From positions 682,001-746,000 of the forward strand of contig CAWECY010000005.1 of the NCBI GenBank assembly GCA_963807775.1: a stretch of DNA of 64,000 bases, read 5' to 3'. A program made the translations under genes and the position numbers. The notes beneath the pieces are model-generated. The model did no database searches, had not been told where the DNA came from, and worked only from the letters and a program-made list of their open reading frames with translations. Numbering within the stretch: position 1 is the first letter of the stretch; the number at the start of each line of letters is the position of its first letter. Below are positions 1 to 8,362 of this stretch, one piece after another. This stretch comes from Bog-473 sp963807775. GTDB lineage: Bacteria > Actinomycetota > Acidimicrobiia > Acidimicrobiales > RAAP-2.

Positions 1-35
1 CCCGGACACGTGAACTGGAGTTGAGTGTCCATTGG

Positions 36-63
36 TTGACAGTGAGACAAAAAACGCCATACT
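36..63 (+). promoter_or_regulatory. Putative sigma-70-type promoter of the TetR gene
   Basis: A consensus TTGACA (36-41) is followed after 16 bases by CATACT (58-63). The predicted start of transcription falls within a few bases of the GTG at 73, and no Shine-Dalgarno sequence precedes that GTG, so the transcript may be leaderless, which is common in actinobacteria. The imperfect arms TGAGACA (43-49) and TGTTTCA (63-69) flank the spacer and -10 and could be an autoregulatory TetR operator. This is pattern reading only. Confidence 0.5.
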
Positions 64-72
64 GTTTCAGAA

Positions 73-783
73 GTGGGTGCAGCACAGGCAGCGAACGATG
101 CCCTGACGGGGAGGCGGTCCGGGGTCGTCCGGCACCTGGAGGCCGACGACCGCACCTCGACCCGGGTCCGCATCGTCGACGGCGCGCTGCGCTGCCTGGC
201 CCGCCAGGGCGTGGCCAAGAGCACGGTGGACGACATCGCCCGCCAGGCGCAGCTCTCCCGGGCCACCGTCTACCGCACCTTCCCCCGGGGTAAGGACGGC
301 ATCCTGGCCGCCGTCGTCGAGACGGAGACGGCCCGGCTCTTCTCTTCCCTGGCCGTGGTCATGGGTGAGGCGGGTGACCTCGAGGACGTGCTGGTGGCCG
401 GCATGGTCGAGTCGGCCCGCTGGCTCTCGGCGCACGATGCCCTGACCTACCTGCTGGCCCACGAGCCGGGGGTGGTCCTGCCCCACCTCACCTTCGCCGA
501 GCTGGACCGGGTGCTCCTGGTGGCCGGTGACCTGGCGGCCCCCTTCTTCGCCCGCTGGCTCGAGCCCGAGCAGGCCTCGAGGGCGGCCGAGTGGGCCGTG
601 CGCATCGTCCTGGCCTACATGTCGGACCGCCATCCGGGGACCGACCTGACCGACGCCGAGGAGACGCGGGCCCTGGTGCGGGCCTTCGTCCTGCCGGGGA
701 TCCTGGCCCTGCGGGTTGAGGCCGTGGGTTCCCCTCAATCGAGCAGTTCCACCTACCAACCAACCAAGGGGGCAGTGCAATGA
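73..783 (+). CDS. TetR family transcriptional regulator
   Basis: A 236-aa TetR/AcrR-type repressor. The N-terminal DNA-binding domain is clear at about residues 28-75, including the helix-turn-helix segment STVDDIARQAQLSRATVYRTF. The C-terminal ligand-binding region (about 85-215) is helical and ends in a low-complexity serine tail. The start is the GTG at 73, just downstream of a good promoter. The stop overlaps the ATG of the following ferritin-like gene (ATGA, 780-783), so the two are translationally coupled and the regulator probably controls that gene. The ligand cannot be deduced. Confidence 0.9.
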   Translation: MGAAQAANDALTGRRSGVVRHLEADDRTSTRVRIVDGALRCLARQGVAKSTVDDIARQAQLSRATVYRTFPRGKDGILAAVVETETARLFSSLAVVMGEAGDLEDVLVAGMVESARWLSAHDALTYLLAHEPGVVLPHLTFAELDRVLLVAGDLAAPFFARWLEPEQASRAAEWAVRIVLAYMSDRHPGTDLTDAEETRALVRAFVLPGILALRVEAVGSPQSSSSTYQPTKGAVQ

Positions 784-1937
784 CCACGCTCGACAACGAG
801 CAGGAGCAGTTCGCTTCGAACATCGAGCTCATCGGGCGCGAGAGCATCGACGACCTGGAGGCCGTCCTCAGCTTCGTCGGCCACTACGACAAGGAGGGGT
901 ACCACCGCGTCCCCGACAACTGCCCGGCCGAGTTCACCTGGGACTACGAGAAGGGCGCCAAGCCACAGCTCGACAAGCTCTACGAGAAGGCCAAGAAGGC
1001 GCAGTGGAACGCGCAGACCGACCTGGACTGGTCCATTGAGGTCGACCAGGAACGGGTCGTCATGGCCAACGCCGAGGCCAACGCGGCCCAGATGCAGTGG
1101 GACGATGCGGCCCTGGCCGGCACCGCGCTCGAGAAGTGGGACGAGAAGAAGTTCGTCGAGTTCGGGATCCAGAACCAGAACTGGCTGCTGTCGCAATTCA
1201 TGCACGGCGAGCAGGGCGCGCTGCTGTGCACGGCCAAGATCGTCGAGACCGTGCCCTGGATCGACGCCAAGTACTACGCCGCCACCCAGGTCATGGACGA
1301 GGCCCGCCACGTCGAGGTGTTCTCCAAGTATCTGGACGAGAAGCTCTCGGGTCACTACCCGATGAACGCGCACCTCGGCCTGCTGTTGGACGACATCGTG
1401 TCCGACTCGCGTTGGGACATGACCTACCTGGGCATGCAGATCATGGTGGAGGGCCTGGCCCTGGCCGCCTTCGGGTTCATCCACATGATGACGACCGAGC
1501 CGCTGCTGAAGAAGCTGCTGCGCTACGTCATGGCCGACGAGGCTCGCCACGTCGCCTTTGGCGTGCTGAGCCTGCAGGAGTACTACAAGGAGCTGAGCGC
1601 CGCCGAGCTGCGCGAGCGCCAGGAGTTCGCCTTCGAGGCGGCCATCCGCATGAAGGACCGCATGGCCATGCAGGAGGTCTGGGAGCGCATGGAGGTCCCG
1701 ACAGCCGATGTGATCAAGATCATGCAGGCGGCACCCGAGCGAGACGACTTCCAGATCCTCTTGTTCTCCAAGATCGTGCCCAACCTGAAGAAGCTCGGGC
1801 TGCTCGACGCCGCCGACGGCTGGCTGCGCCAGAAGTTCACCGATCTGGGTGCCATCGCCTTCGAGCACCTGACCGACTCCACCGAAGACGAGGACGCCTT
1901 CGCCGACGGCTCACCGGCCGAACGCCAGGTCGCCTGA
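780..1937 (+). CDS. Ferritin-like diiron protein (possible oxygenase)
   Basis: A 385-aa helical protein with the ligands of a ferritin/ribonucleotide-reductase-R2-like diiron carboxylate site: a Glu in MHGEQGALLC, a first DEARHVEVF motif, a Glu in MVEGLALAAFGF, and a second ADEARHVAFG motif. This E-x(n)-EARH / E-x(n)-EARH pattern is seen in actinobacterial ferritin-like oxidases and AurF-like N-oxygenases. Its substrate is unknown. It starts inside the TetR stop codon (ATGA overlap), so the pair forms one operon. It is followed by dapA after 34 bases. A general oxygenase/oxidase role is inferred; iron storage is unlikely because of the length and the paired EARH motifs. Confidence 0.8.
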   Translation: MTTLDNEQEQFASNIELIGRESIDDLEAVLSFVGHYDKEGYHRVPDNCPAEFTWDYEKGAKPQLDKLYEKAKKAQWNAQTDLDWSIEVDQERVVMANAEANAAQMQWDDAALAGTALEKWDEKKFVEFGIQNQNWLLSQFMHGEQGALLCTAKIVETVPWIDAKYYAATQVMDEARHVEVFSKYLDEKLSGHYPMNAHLGLLLDDIVSDSRWDMTYLGMQIMVEGLALAAFGFIHMMTTEPLLKKLLRYVMADEARHVAFGVLSLQEYYKELSAAELRERQEFAFEAAIRMKDRMAMQEVWERMEVPTADVIKIMQAAPERDDFQILLFSKIVPNLKKLGLLDAADGWLRQKFTDLGAIAFEHLTDSTEDEDAFADGSPAERQVA

Positions 1938-1971
1938 GCGGACGGGCTGCCGCTGGTAGCCTGAAGGGGCA

Positions 1972-2898
1972 ATGAGCCCCCAGCAGGCGTCCACGTTCGG
2001 GCGGGTCATCACCGCCATGGTGACCCCGTTCGACGAGAGCGGGGCGCTGGACCTGCCCGCGTCGGTGGAGCTGGCGCGCTGGCTGGCCGGGCACGGGAGC
2101 GACGGGCTGGTGCTCAGCGGCTCGACGGGCGAGAGCTCGGTGCTGACCGACGAGGAGAAGGTGGCGCTGTGGCGCGCCGTGGCCGAGGCGGTCACCATCC
2201 CGGTGATCGCCGGGACGGGGTCCAACGACACCGAGCACTCGGTGAGGATGACCAAGCTGGCCGCCCAGAGCGGCGTCGACGCCGTGCTCGTCGTGACGCC
2301 CTACTACAACCGGCCCTCGCAAGCCGGCCTCTTCGAGCATTTCCGCGCCGTGGCCGAGGCGGCGGGCGGCCTGCCGGTGGTGCTCTACGACATCCCGGTC
2401 CGGGCCGGGCGGCGCATCGAGACGGGGACCATGCTGCGCCTGGCCCGTGAGGTGCCCTCCATCGTGGCCCTCAAGGACGCCGCGGGCGACCCCGCCACGA
2501 CGGCGCACCTGGTGGCTCAGGCGCCCGTGGGCTTCGAGGTCTACAGCGGCGACGACGTCATGACGCTGCCCCTGTTGGCCGTCGGCGCAGTGGGCGTCGT
2601 CAGCGTGGCCGCCCACTGGGCCGGGCCGCAGCTCTGCCAGATGGTCGACGCCTTCCTGACCGGCGACCTGGCGTCCGCCATCGCCGGCAACGCCGAGCTG
2701 CTCGACTCCTTCGACTTCGAATCCAGCGCGGAGTATCCCAACCCGCTCCCGGCCAAGGCGGTCATGCGGGCGCTGGGCCTGCGCGTCGGCCAGTGCCGGT
2801 TACCCATGGGCGACGCCACACCCGAGCTCGACGCCCACGCGGCAAAGATCCTGGCCGCCGTGGGCCCGCCGGCGGTCACGGTTCCGGCGCTTGGCTGA
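1972..2898 (+). CDS. dapA: 4-hydroxy-tetrahydrodipicolinate synthase
   Basis: A 308-aa TIM-barrel aldolase of the DapA family that condenses pyruvate with aspartate semialdehyde, the first committed step to diaminopimelate and lysine. Visible family signatures are GSTGE near residue 50, the tyrosine in VTPYYNRP, YDIPVRAGRR, and the Schiff-base lysine in VALKDAAGD. The length fits the family (about 290-300 aa). The last codons overlap the TTG start of the RNase J gene, a dapA-rnj arrangement common in actinobacteria. Four more diaminopimelate genes lie at 19.6-26.6 kb. Confidence 0.95.
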   Translation: MSPQQASTFGRVITAMVTPFDESGALDLPASVELARWLAGHGSDGLVLSGSTGESSVLTDEEKVALWRAVAEAVTIPVIAGTGSNDTEHSVRMTKLAAQSGVDAVLVVTPYYNRPSQAGLFEHFRAVAEAAGGLPVVLYDIPVRAGRRIETGTMLRLAREVPSIVALKDAAGDPATTAHLVAQAPVGFEVYSGDDVMTLPLLAVGAVGVVSVAAHWAGPQLCQMVDAFLTGDLASAIAGNAELLDSFDFESSAEYPNPLPAKAVMRALGLRVGQCRLPMGDATPELDAHAAKILAAVGPPAVTVPALG

Positions 2899-4570
2899 GA
2901 AAAAGGCCAAGCCCAAGCCGGTCCGGGTCGTCTTCCTCGGCGGCCTGGGCGAGATCGGCCGCAACTGCGCCTGCATCGAGGTCGAGGGTCGCATCGTCAT
3001 CCTCGACTGCGGGATCATGTTCCCCGATCCAGACATGCCCGGCATCGACCTGGTGCTGCCCGAGTTCACCTACCTGCTCGACCGCAAGGACCGGGTGGAC
3101 GGCATCGTGCTCACGCATGGCCACGAGGACCACACGGGCGGCCTGGCCTACCTGCTGCGCGAGCTGGAGACGCCGATCTACGGCTCCGAGCTGACGGTCG
3201 GGTTGGCCCGTCACCGGGTGGAGGAGGCTGGGCTGGCCGACAGAACTCGCTTCATCCCGGTGGCCGACGGCGAGCGCCTGCGCATCGGGGCGTGTGACGT
3301 CGAGTTCATCCCGGTCACCCATTCGGTGCCCGAGTCGATGGCCATCGCGTTCCATACGCCCCAAGGCGTGATCCTGCATTCGGGCGACTTCAAGCTGGAC
3401 CTGCAGCCGGTCGACGGACGTCGCACCGACATGTCGCGCATGGGCGAGCTGGCCCGGACCGAAGGGATCCGCCTCCTGCTGTCGGACTCGACCAACGCCG
3501 AGGAGCCCGGCTTCACCGAGTCCGAGTCGTCGGTCGGGGTGACCCTGCGCCGGGTCTTCGCGGCTCATTCGGGCAAGCGGATCGTGGTGGCCTGCTTCGC
3601 CAGCCACATGCACCGGGTGCAGCAGATCATCGACGCGGCGGCCGCCACCGGCCGCAAGGTGGCCACGCTCGGGCGCTCCATGGGCAAGAACGTGGAACTG
3701 GGCCAGCGGCTCGGCATCGTGAGCATCCCCGACGGGATGCAGGTGGACATCGAGGACGTGGACACGGTGCCGCCGGGCGAGATGTGTGTGATCTCGACCG
3801 GTTCCCAGGGCGAACCCATGTCGGCGCTCTCGCTCATGGCGACGGGCGACAACAAGTGGTTGCGCATCGGCGAGGACGACGTGGTGGTGATCAGTGCTCA
3901 TCCGATCCCGGGCAACGAGTGGTCAGTGGGGCGGGTGATCGACGACTTGCACCGGCGTGGCGCCGAGGTGGTGCACTCGGGCGCCGAGGCGGTCCACGTC
4001 AGCGGGCACGCGCGCCAGGGCGAGCTACGCACGCTGATCGCCGTGACTACACCCGAGTGCTTCGTGCCGGTGCACGGCGAGTTCCGCCACATGGTGCACC
4101 ACGCCCGCCTGGCCCTGTCCATGGGCATCGACCCGGCGAAGGTGTTGCTGTGCGAAGACGGCGACGTGGTGCAGCTCGATCAGAAGGGCATCAACCGCGA
4201 CGGGCGGGTCCCGGCCGGCTACGTCTACGTGGACGGGACAGTGGGCGACATCGAGCACGGGGTGCTGCGGGACCGCCAGAAGCTGGCCGAGGAGGGCGTG
4301 GTCATGGTGGTGGTCACGGTCGACCGCCAGAAGGGCACGCTGAGCTGCCCGCCGGTGGTCGAGACACGGGGCTGGGTCTACGCGCCGGAGGCGGAGGAGT
4401 TGCTCGAAGAGGCGAGCGGGGTGGTCGGCGCCGCCGTGACGCAGGCGCTGCGCGACGGGGCGCACGACATCGAGGTGCTGAGCCGGCACACACGCAAGGC
4501 GCTGGGCAAGTTCGTCGGTGAGCGCACGCGGCGCCGTCCGATGATCGTGCCCGTCGTCCTCATGGTCTAG
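2891..4570 (+). CDS. rnj: Ribonuclease J
   Basis: A 559-aa metallo-beta-lactamase/beta-CASP nuclease of the RNase J family, which performs 5'-to-3' exonucleolytic and endonucleolytic RNA processing. The zinc motif is seen as THGHEDHTGG near residue 75, followed by HSVPES, the HSGDFK segment, and the beta-CASP motifs SAHPIPGNE and SGHA. A C-terminal RNase J dimerisation region ends in RRRPMIVPVVLMV. The start is taken as TTG at 2891, overlapping the dapA stop, because the family N-terminus (VRVVFLGGLGEIGRNC) begins shortly after it. Convergent with the CPBP gene, 30 bases apart. Confidence 0.95.
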   Translation: MAEKKAKPKPVRVVFLGGLGEIGRNCACIEVEGRIVILDCGIMFPDPDMPGIDLVLPEFTYLLDRKDRVDGIVLTHGHEDHTGGLAYLLRELETPIYGSELTVGLARHRVEEAGLADRTRFIPVADGERLRIGACDVEFIPVTHSVPESMAIAFHTPQGVILHSGDFKLDLQPVDGRRTDMSRMGELARTEGIRLLLSDSTNAEEPGFTESESSVGVTLRRVFAAHSGKRIVVACFASHMHRVQQIIDAAAATGRKVATLGRSMGKNVELGQRLGIVSIPDGMQVDIEDVDTVPPGEMCVISTGSQGEPMSALSLMATGDNKWLRIGEDDVVVISAHPIPGNEWSVGRVIDDLHRRGAEVVHSGAEAVHVSGHARQGELRTLIAVTTPECFVPVHGEFRHMVHHARLALSMGIDPAKVLLCEDGDVVQLDQKGINRDGRVPAGYVYVDGTVGDIEHGVLRDRQKLAEEGVVMVVVTVDRQKGTLSCPPVVETRGWVYAPEAEELLEEASGVVGAAVTQALRDGAHDIEVLSRHTRKALGKFVGERTRRRPMIVPVVLMV

Positions 4571-4600
4571 GTGTGCCGGTCACCCTGGGGGCGCGGCCCG

Positions 4601-5512
4601 TCAGGTGAGCACCCCGATGGTCAGCAGGATGGCGTCAAAGAGGAAGTGCGCCACGATGGGCCGCGTGAGCCGGCCGTTCTTCTGGAACGACCGGATGAGG
4701 AAGTACCCCACGGGGACCGTGGCGATGAAGCCGATCCCGTAGTACACGTGGTAGCTGGTGCGCAGGACCAGGCTCAGGATGAGGGCGCTGCGCGGGGTCC
4801 AGCCCAGCTGGCTCAGGCGGGTGAGGAGGTACCCGTTCATGAGCACCTCCTCGGCTACGGCGGTGGTGGCCGAGATCATGACGCCCCAGATCACGTAGTA
4901 GTGGGGGACCGTCCCGACCGGGTTCTGGCTGACCAGATGTGAGTGGTCGGCAATGAGCGGGGCCAACGGGATGAGGATCACCAGCTCGGCCCCCCACGAG
5001 GCGGCGATGATGCCGATGGCCGGGATCACGTCGCTGCGCAGGCCGGGCCAGGCCAGCCCGAGCACCTTCGGGGTCTGGCCCGTCCGGTACAAGAGGAAGA
5101 GTGCCAGCGGCACCGTGCACGCCACCGGCAGGTAGGCGAGCATTCCGAGGAGCATGTTGGCCACGGGATTGCTCACGTACACCGGGAACCGGGTCACGGT
5201 CCCGAGGCCGTTGACGTGTTCGGCGAGCAGCACGACGGCGCCCACGATCCCCGGCAGCAGGAAGGCCACCATCATGAAGACGGTCTCCCGGCTCAGGTCC
5301 CGCCGGGTCGGCTCCTCCAGCCGGACCGTTGCCACCTCGGGGCGCGCCATGTACTGGGGGCTCGCGGGCGGGCCCGGCTGTTGCCACTGCGGCAACGCCG
5401 GGGGCGCGGCCACGTAGATGTGCTCGGTCCAGGCCGAGCCGCTCCAGTAGCGGTACTGGCCGGCAACGCCGGTGGGATCGGCGTACCAGCCGGCGGGAGG
5501 TGTCGAGGTCAC
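4601..5512 (-). CDS. CPBP family intramembrane metalloprotease-like protein with N-terminal DUF2510 domain
   Basis: About 303 aa from the GTG at 5512. The N-terminus carries a DUF2510-like module (PAGWYADPTGVAGQYRYWSG, ending AWTEHIY), then a proline/glutamine linker and about eight hydrophobic segments. The CPBP (Abi/CAAX protease) motif is present as AVAEEVLMNG, with later RTSYHVYYG and HFLFDAI motifs. The usual EExxxR motif here reads EExxxN, so catalytic activity is uncertain. An in-frame extension upstream to 5626 lacks DUF2510-like sequence and was not used. Divergent from the secreted protein at 5743, which also carries a WDG-HWT motif near its C-terminus. Confidence 0.75.
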   Translation of the reverse strand: MTSTPPAGWYADPTGVAGQYRYWSGSAWTEHIYVAAPPALPQWQQPGPPASPQYMARPEVATVRLEEPTRRDLSRETVFMMVAFLLPGIVGAVVLLAEHVNGLGTVTRFPVYVSNPVANMLLGMLAYLPVACTVPLALFLLYRTGQTPKVLGLAWPGLRSDVIPAIGIIAASWGAELVILIPLAPLIADHSHLVSQNPVGTVPHYYVIWGVMISATTAVAEEVLMNGYLLTRLSQLGWTPRSALILSLVLRTSYHVYYGIGFIATVPVGYFLIRSFQKNGRLTRPIVAHFLFDAILLTIGVLT

Positions 5513-5742
5513 GGACGTACCACGGCGGGGATCTTGGCATGCCCGAACGTGCCGGGTGCATACCGGCGCTTCGCAACAGAAGCGAAATTCCCGCACCCAA
5601 CCGCCCTGCAACCGCACGGCCACCACGGGTTGTCCGCCTCGGCGTTACATTCGACACACGGGTCGCGATGACCCGCAACAGGGTCCGCGTGTCGCGTGCA
5701 ACGACGCCACACCAGAGCTCTGACGATGGTGAGGGGGCAGGA

Positions 5743-6726
5743 ATGCGGCGCGCGCGATCCTTGGGCGGCTTGTGCCTCGCCGCGGTGGTGCTCGCCGGCA
5801 CCGTGCTGGCGGGGGACCCGGCGTCCGCCGATGGTGCGGCGCCGTCCCTGGCCGGGGTCATGCTCACCAGCCCCCTGCCAGGTTTCGTCGCCGACCCGCC
5901 CGGACCGACGAACGGCGCCATCACCCCGGCGAATGCCGACCAGCCCGGGCTGGGATCGGGCAGCGCCCTGCTGGCGCAGCTCAGCACCGATGGTCAGCTC
6001 ACGAGCTTTGTGCGCACCTGGCACGACGCGGCGAGCGGTGACGGCATCGATCTGATCGCCACCAGGTTCCAGGACGCGGACTTGATGTCGCAGTTCCTCC
6101 GCGAGGTGGCCGGGGCTCAGCGCGGCACGAGGATGCGTGTCGCCGGTGACGCCGCGGCCGAGGGGTACGCGACCTTCGGCACGTTCGACGGCCTGGGCGT
6201 TGCCGATTACGTGGTCACGTTCACGGAAGGTGACACGGTCTTCGTGCTCGCGGTGGTGACTCGTGGTGACCTGACCGCGTTCAACGCGGTGAAGGTGGCC
6301 CAGGTGCAGGCCGATGCCGCGTCGGCTCCGGCCGCGGCGGCCGTGATCGGTCAGGCGAGTGCGGGTCCGCGCTCGTGGCTCCCGTCGTGGCACGACGCGC
6401 TGTGGCTGGCGCTTCTCGCGGCCGGCGTGCTGGTCGCTGCGATCACCCTGGCCGGCCGCCGCCGCCCGGCGCGTCCCGCTCCGGTGCCGGCGCACGTCGA
6501 TGAGCGGCCGGCCCGGCGGCCCCACAAGTTGCGGTCCCGTAGTCCGCAGCCGATGCAGATGCCGCGGCGTCGGCCCGCTGACCCCGGATGGGTCTACCTC
6601 GAAGGGAACCTCAATGTGCAGTGCTACTGGGACGGTGACCACTGGACGCAGCGTCGCGAGTGGGATGCCGACGAACGCGACTGGGTCTCGATCCCGCTGG
6701 CGCCGTTGGAACCCACGGCGGTCTAG
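5743..6726 (+). CDS. Secreted, membrane-anchored protein of unknown function with C-terminal DUF2510-like motif
   Basis: A 327-aa protein from the ATG at 5743, chosen because GAGGGGGCAG (5731-5740) is a good ribosome binding site and a signal peptide follows at once (RARSLGGLCLAAVVLAG, cleavage near ADG). The extracellular part, about residues 30-210, has no family I recognise. A transmembrane helix (about 218-240, ALWLALLAAGVLVAAITLAG) is followed by a cytoplasmic Arg/Pro-rich linker and a short domain with CYWDGDHWTQRREWD, resembling DUF2510 tryptophan motifs. The topology suggests an envelope sensor or anchor, but the function is unknown. Confidence 0.7.
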   Translation: MRRARSLGGLCLAAVVLAGTVLAGDPASADGAAPSLAGVMLTSPLPGFVADPPGPTNGAITPANADQPGLGSGSALLAQLSTDGQLTSFVRTWHDAASGDGIDLIATRFQDADLMSQFLREVAGAQRGTRMRVAGDAAAEGYATFGTFDGLGVADYVVTFTEGDTVFVLAVVTRGDLTAFNAVKVAQVQADAASAPAAAAVIGQASAGPRSWLPSWHDALWLALLAAGVLVAAITLAGRRRPARPAPVPAHVDERPARRPHKLRSRSPQPMQMPRRRPADPGWVYLEGNLNVQCYWDGDHWTQRREWDADERDWVSIPLAPLEPTAV

Positions 6727-6755
6727 CAATCGTCGAAGGGTCGGCCGGGCCACTC

Positions 6756-7505
6756 TCAGCTGAGGGGCGTCGCATTCTCGTAGACCACGACCTGGCCGAC
6801 ACTGTCGGACGTGAACGGTTGGCGGTGCCAGCCCGCCCAGCGCGATTCCAATCGCATGCCGGCGAGCCGCGCCATGAGGTCGAGTTCGGACGGCCAGACA
6901 TAGCGGTACGGGGCCGCGTGGTGTAGGAGCCGGCCGTCGACCTGCATCCAATGATGCGACCACGACACCTGCCCGACGGTGTCGTCGAAGGTCTCGATCC
7001 CGACGTGGTCCGGCTCCAGCGTAAAGACGCGTCCGAGCTCACCTGGTGGCAGGCGGTTGAGTTGGGGCACCAGAACCTCGACTACGAAGCGGCCGCCCGG
7101 CGCCAGGTGGGCCGCCGCGTTGGCGAAGACCGCTACCTGCTCGACTTGCGTGGTCACGTTCATGATGGAGTTCCACAGCAGGTACACGAGCGTGAAGGTG
7201 CCGGCACCGGCCACCCGAGTCGTCGTCATGTCGCCCACGGTGACCCGCACGGCCTCGGCCCCCGGCTTGGCCAGGAGCTGGTCCGCCATGTGGGGTGAGA
7301 GCTCGATGCCCTCCACGCGCACGCCGCGCTGGCTCAACGGCAGCGCCACCCGGCCCGTGCCCACAGCGAACTCCAGTGCCGGCCCGCTGTCCGCCAGTCG
7401 CGCCAGCTCGTCGACGGTGGGTCGGAGGACCTCGGGCGCGAACATGGCGGCCGAGGTCTCGTCGTAGGCCTCGGCGATCTCCTTGCCCCAGGTGATGGCG
7501 GCCAT
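6756..7505 (-). CDS. Class I SAM-dependent methyltransferase
   Basis: A 249-aa protein from the ATG at 7505 (MAAITWGKEIAEAYDE). The Rossmann SAM-binding motif appears as LEFAVGTGRVALPLSQRG, followed by VEGIELSPHMADQL and an LVYLLWNSIMNV motif-IV region. It resembles the actinobacterial family usually annotated as class I methyltransferases of unknown substrate. It lies 5 bases downstream of the PRC-barrel-like gene and is probably co-transcribed with it. Confidence 0.85.
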   Translation of the reverse strand: MAAITWGKEIAEAYDETSAAMFAPEVLRPTVDELARLADSGPALEFAVGTGRVALPLSQRGVRVEGIELSPHMADQLLAKPGAEAVRVTVGDMTTTRVAGAGTFTLVYLLWNSIMNVTTQVEQVAVFANAAAHLAPGGRFVVEVLVPQLNRLPPGELGRVFTLEPDHVGIETFDDTVGQVSWSHHWMQVDGRLLHHAAPYRYVWPSELDLMARLAGMRLESRWAGWHRQPFTSDSVGQVVVYENATPLS

Positions 7506-7510
7506 GGCGC

Positions 7511-7870
7511 CTACTCGAGCTCCTTCCAGTGTTCCCGTCCGAACAGCCGGCCGTAGCGGGCGCTGAGGGAGGAGCCCTCGTCGTGGCCCGGGTCGGCGTG
7601 GACGACCAGCGGCCCATTGGGGGCCGGAAGATCCCCGACCTCCTCGTCCGAGAGGGTGCAGCGGACGACGGTGGTGGTGATCTCGTCGATCCGGTCCCGG
7701 TCCACGAATCGCAGGCCGTGATGGTGGGTCTTGACGGCGATGCCGTCGAACAGGTCGAGCGACGGGTCCTGCAGGACGTGCTCGACCGTCCCGAACACGG
7801 TGCCCGAAGAGCTGGCGACGGACGTGCCGGGCTGCAGTGCCATGTACGAGATCGGCTCTCCCTGTCCCAC
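7511..7870 (-). CDS. PRC-barrel / DUF2171-like small protein
   Basis: A 119-aa protein. Residues about 18-75 (SSSGTVFGTVEHVLQDPSLD, then FDGIAVKT and a DRDRIDEI segment) fit a PRC-barrel-type beta fold, in which a cytoplasmic module reads as boundary-strand, turn, and D-R-I-D-x-I. No enzymatic motif is visible. It is upstream of, and nearly abuts, the methyltransferase at 6756-7505. Its start region faces the small leader/Hcp-like gene at 7986 across a 115-base divergent region containing the palindrome CGGTATACCG (7928-7937). Family assignment is moderate. Confidence 0.6.
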   Translation of the reverse strand: MGQGEPISYMALQPGTSVASSSGTVFGTVEHVLQDPSLDLFDGIAVKTHHHGLRFVDRDRIDEITTTVVRCTLSDEEVGDLPAPNGPLVVHADPGHDEGSSLSARYGRLFGREHWKELE

Positions 7871-7985
7871 GGGTCATTCTCCTTGTCCGACATCGAATCT
7901 AGGGCCAACCGCCTGTAACCAGGTACCCGGTATACCGTCGTCCCTGGAACGAGATCGTCCATGGAGGCGAGACAGGAGGCACACC

Positions 7986-8306
7986 ATGACGGACGTCACC
8001 CTCACCCGAGACGACCTGGCCAGCCTGGGACGGCGGCTGGACGAGGTCGTCGGCGGCTTCGACGATCGCGAGCGGTTGATGCTGCTCGCGCTCCTCGCCC
8101 TCGCCGGTGAAGCGCTCCAGGCACGAGCCGACGAAGAGGCGGACGTCTCGGGGTTCGACAGGGAGTCCACCGTCCCTACGGTCAGCGAGATCGTTGTCAC
8201 CAAGTCGACCGACTCTGCCTCACCCAACCTGTTCCAGGCGGCGTGCAGCAGCGGCCTCTCGGCGGAATCACTGTCATTCAATTTCACCAAGATCAGCTTC
8301 ACCTAG
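7986..8306 (+). CDS. Small protein: leader-like N-terminus fused to an internally deleted Hcp-like C-terminus
   Basis: A 106-aa protein with a strong ribosome binding site (CAGGAGG, 7972-7978) before the ATG. Residues 1-55 are acidic and helical (LTRDDLASLGRRLDEVV, ending ADVSGF), reminiscent of a RiPP-type leader. Residues about 64-106 match the two ends of the type VI tube protein Hcp: a VTKSTDSASPNLFQAACSSG segment joined directly to ESLSFNFTKISF. The central 60-70 residues of Hcp are absent, so a tube subunit cannot form. It could be a decayed Hcp, a domesticated fragment, or a peptide precursor. No other type VI genes are nearby. Confidence 0.55.
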   Translation: MTDVTLTRDDLASLGRRLDEVVGGFDDRERLMLLALLALAGEALQARADEEADVSGFDRESTVPTVSEIVVTKSTDSASPNLFQAACSSGLSAESLSFNFTKISFT

Positions 8307-8362
8307 ACCTCGCAGGGAAGGGGGCCGCACGAAGCGACGGTGAAGCGGGGGGACGCCAGCCG

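Noticed and set aside
753..1868. 371-codon open frame opposite the ferritin-like gene
   Set aside because: Low-complexity shadow of a GC-rich coding strand; the plus-strand protein has clear diiron motifs.
7986..8306. A functional type VI secretion tube protein
   Set aside because: The central Hcp strands are missing and no sheath, baseplate or ATPase genes are near.
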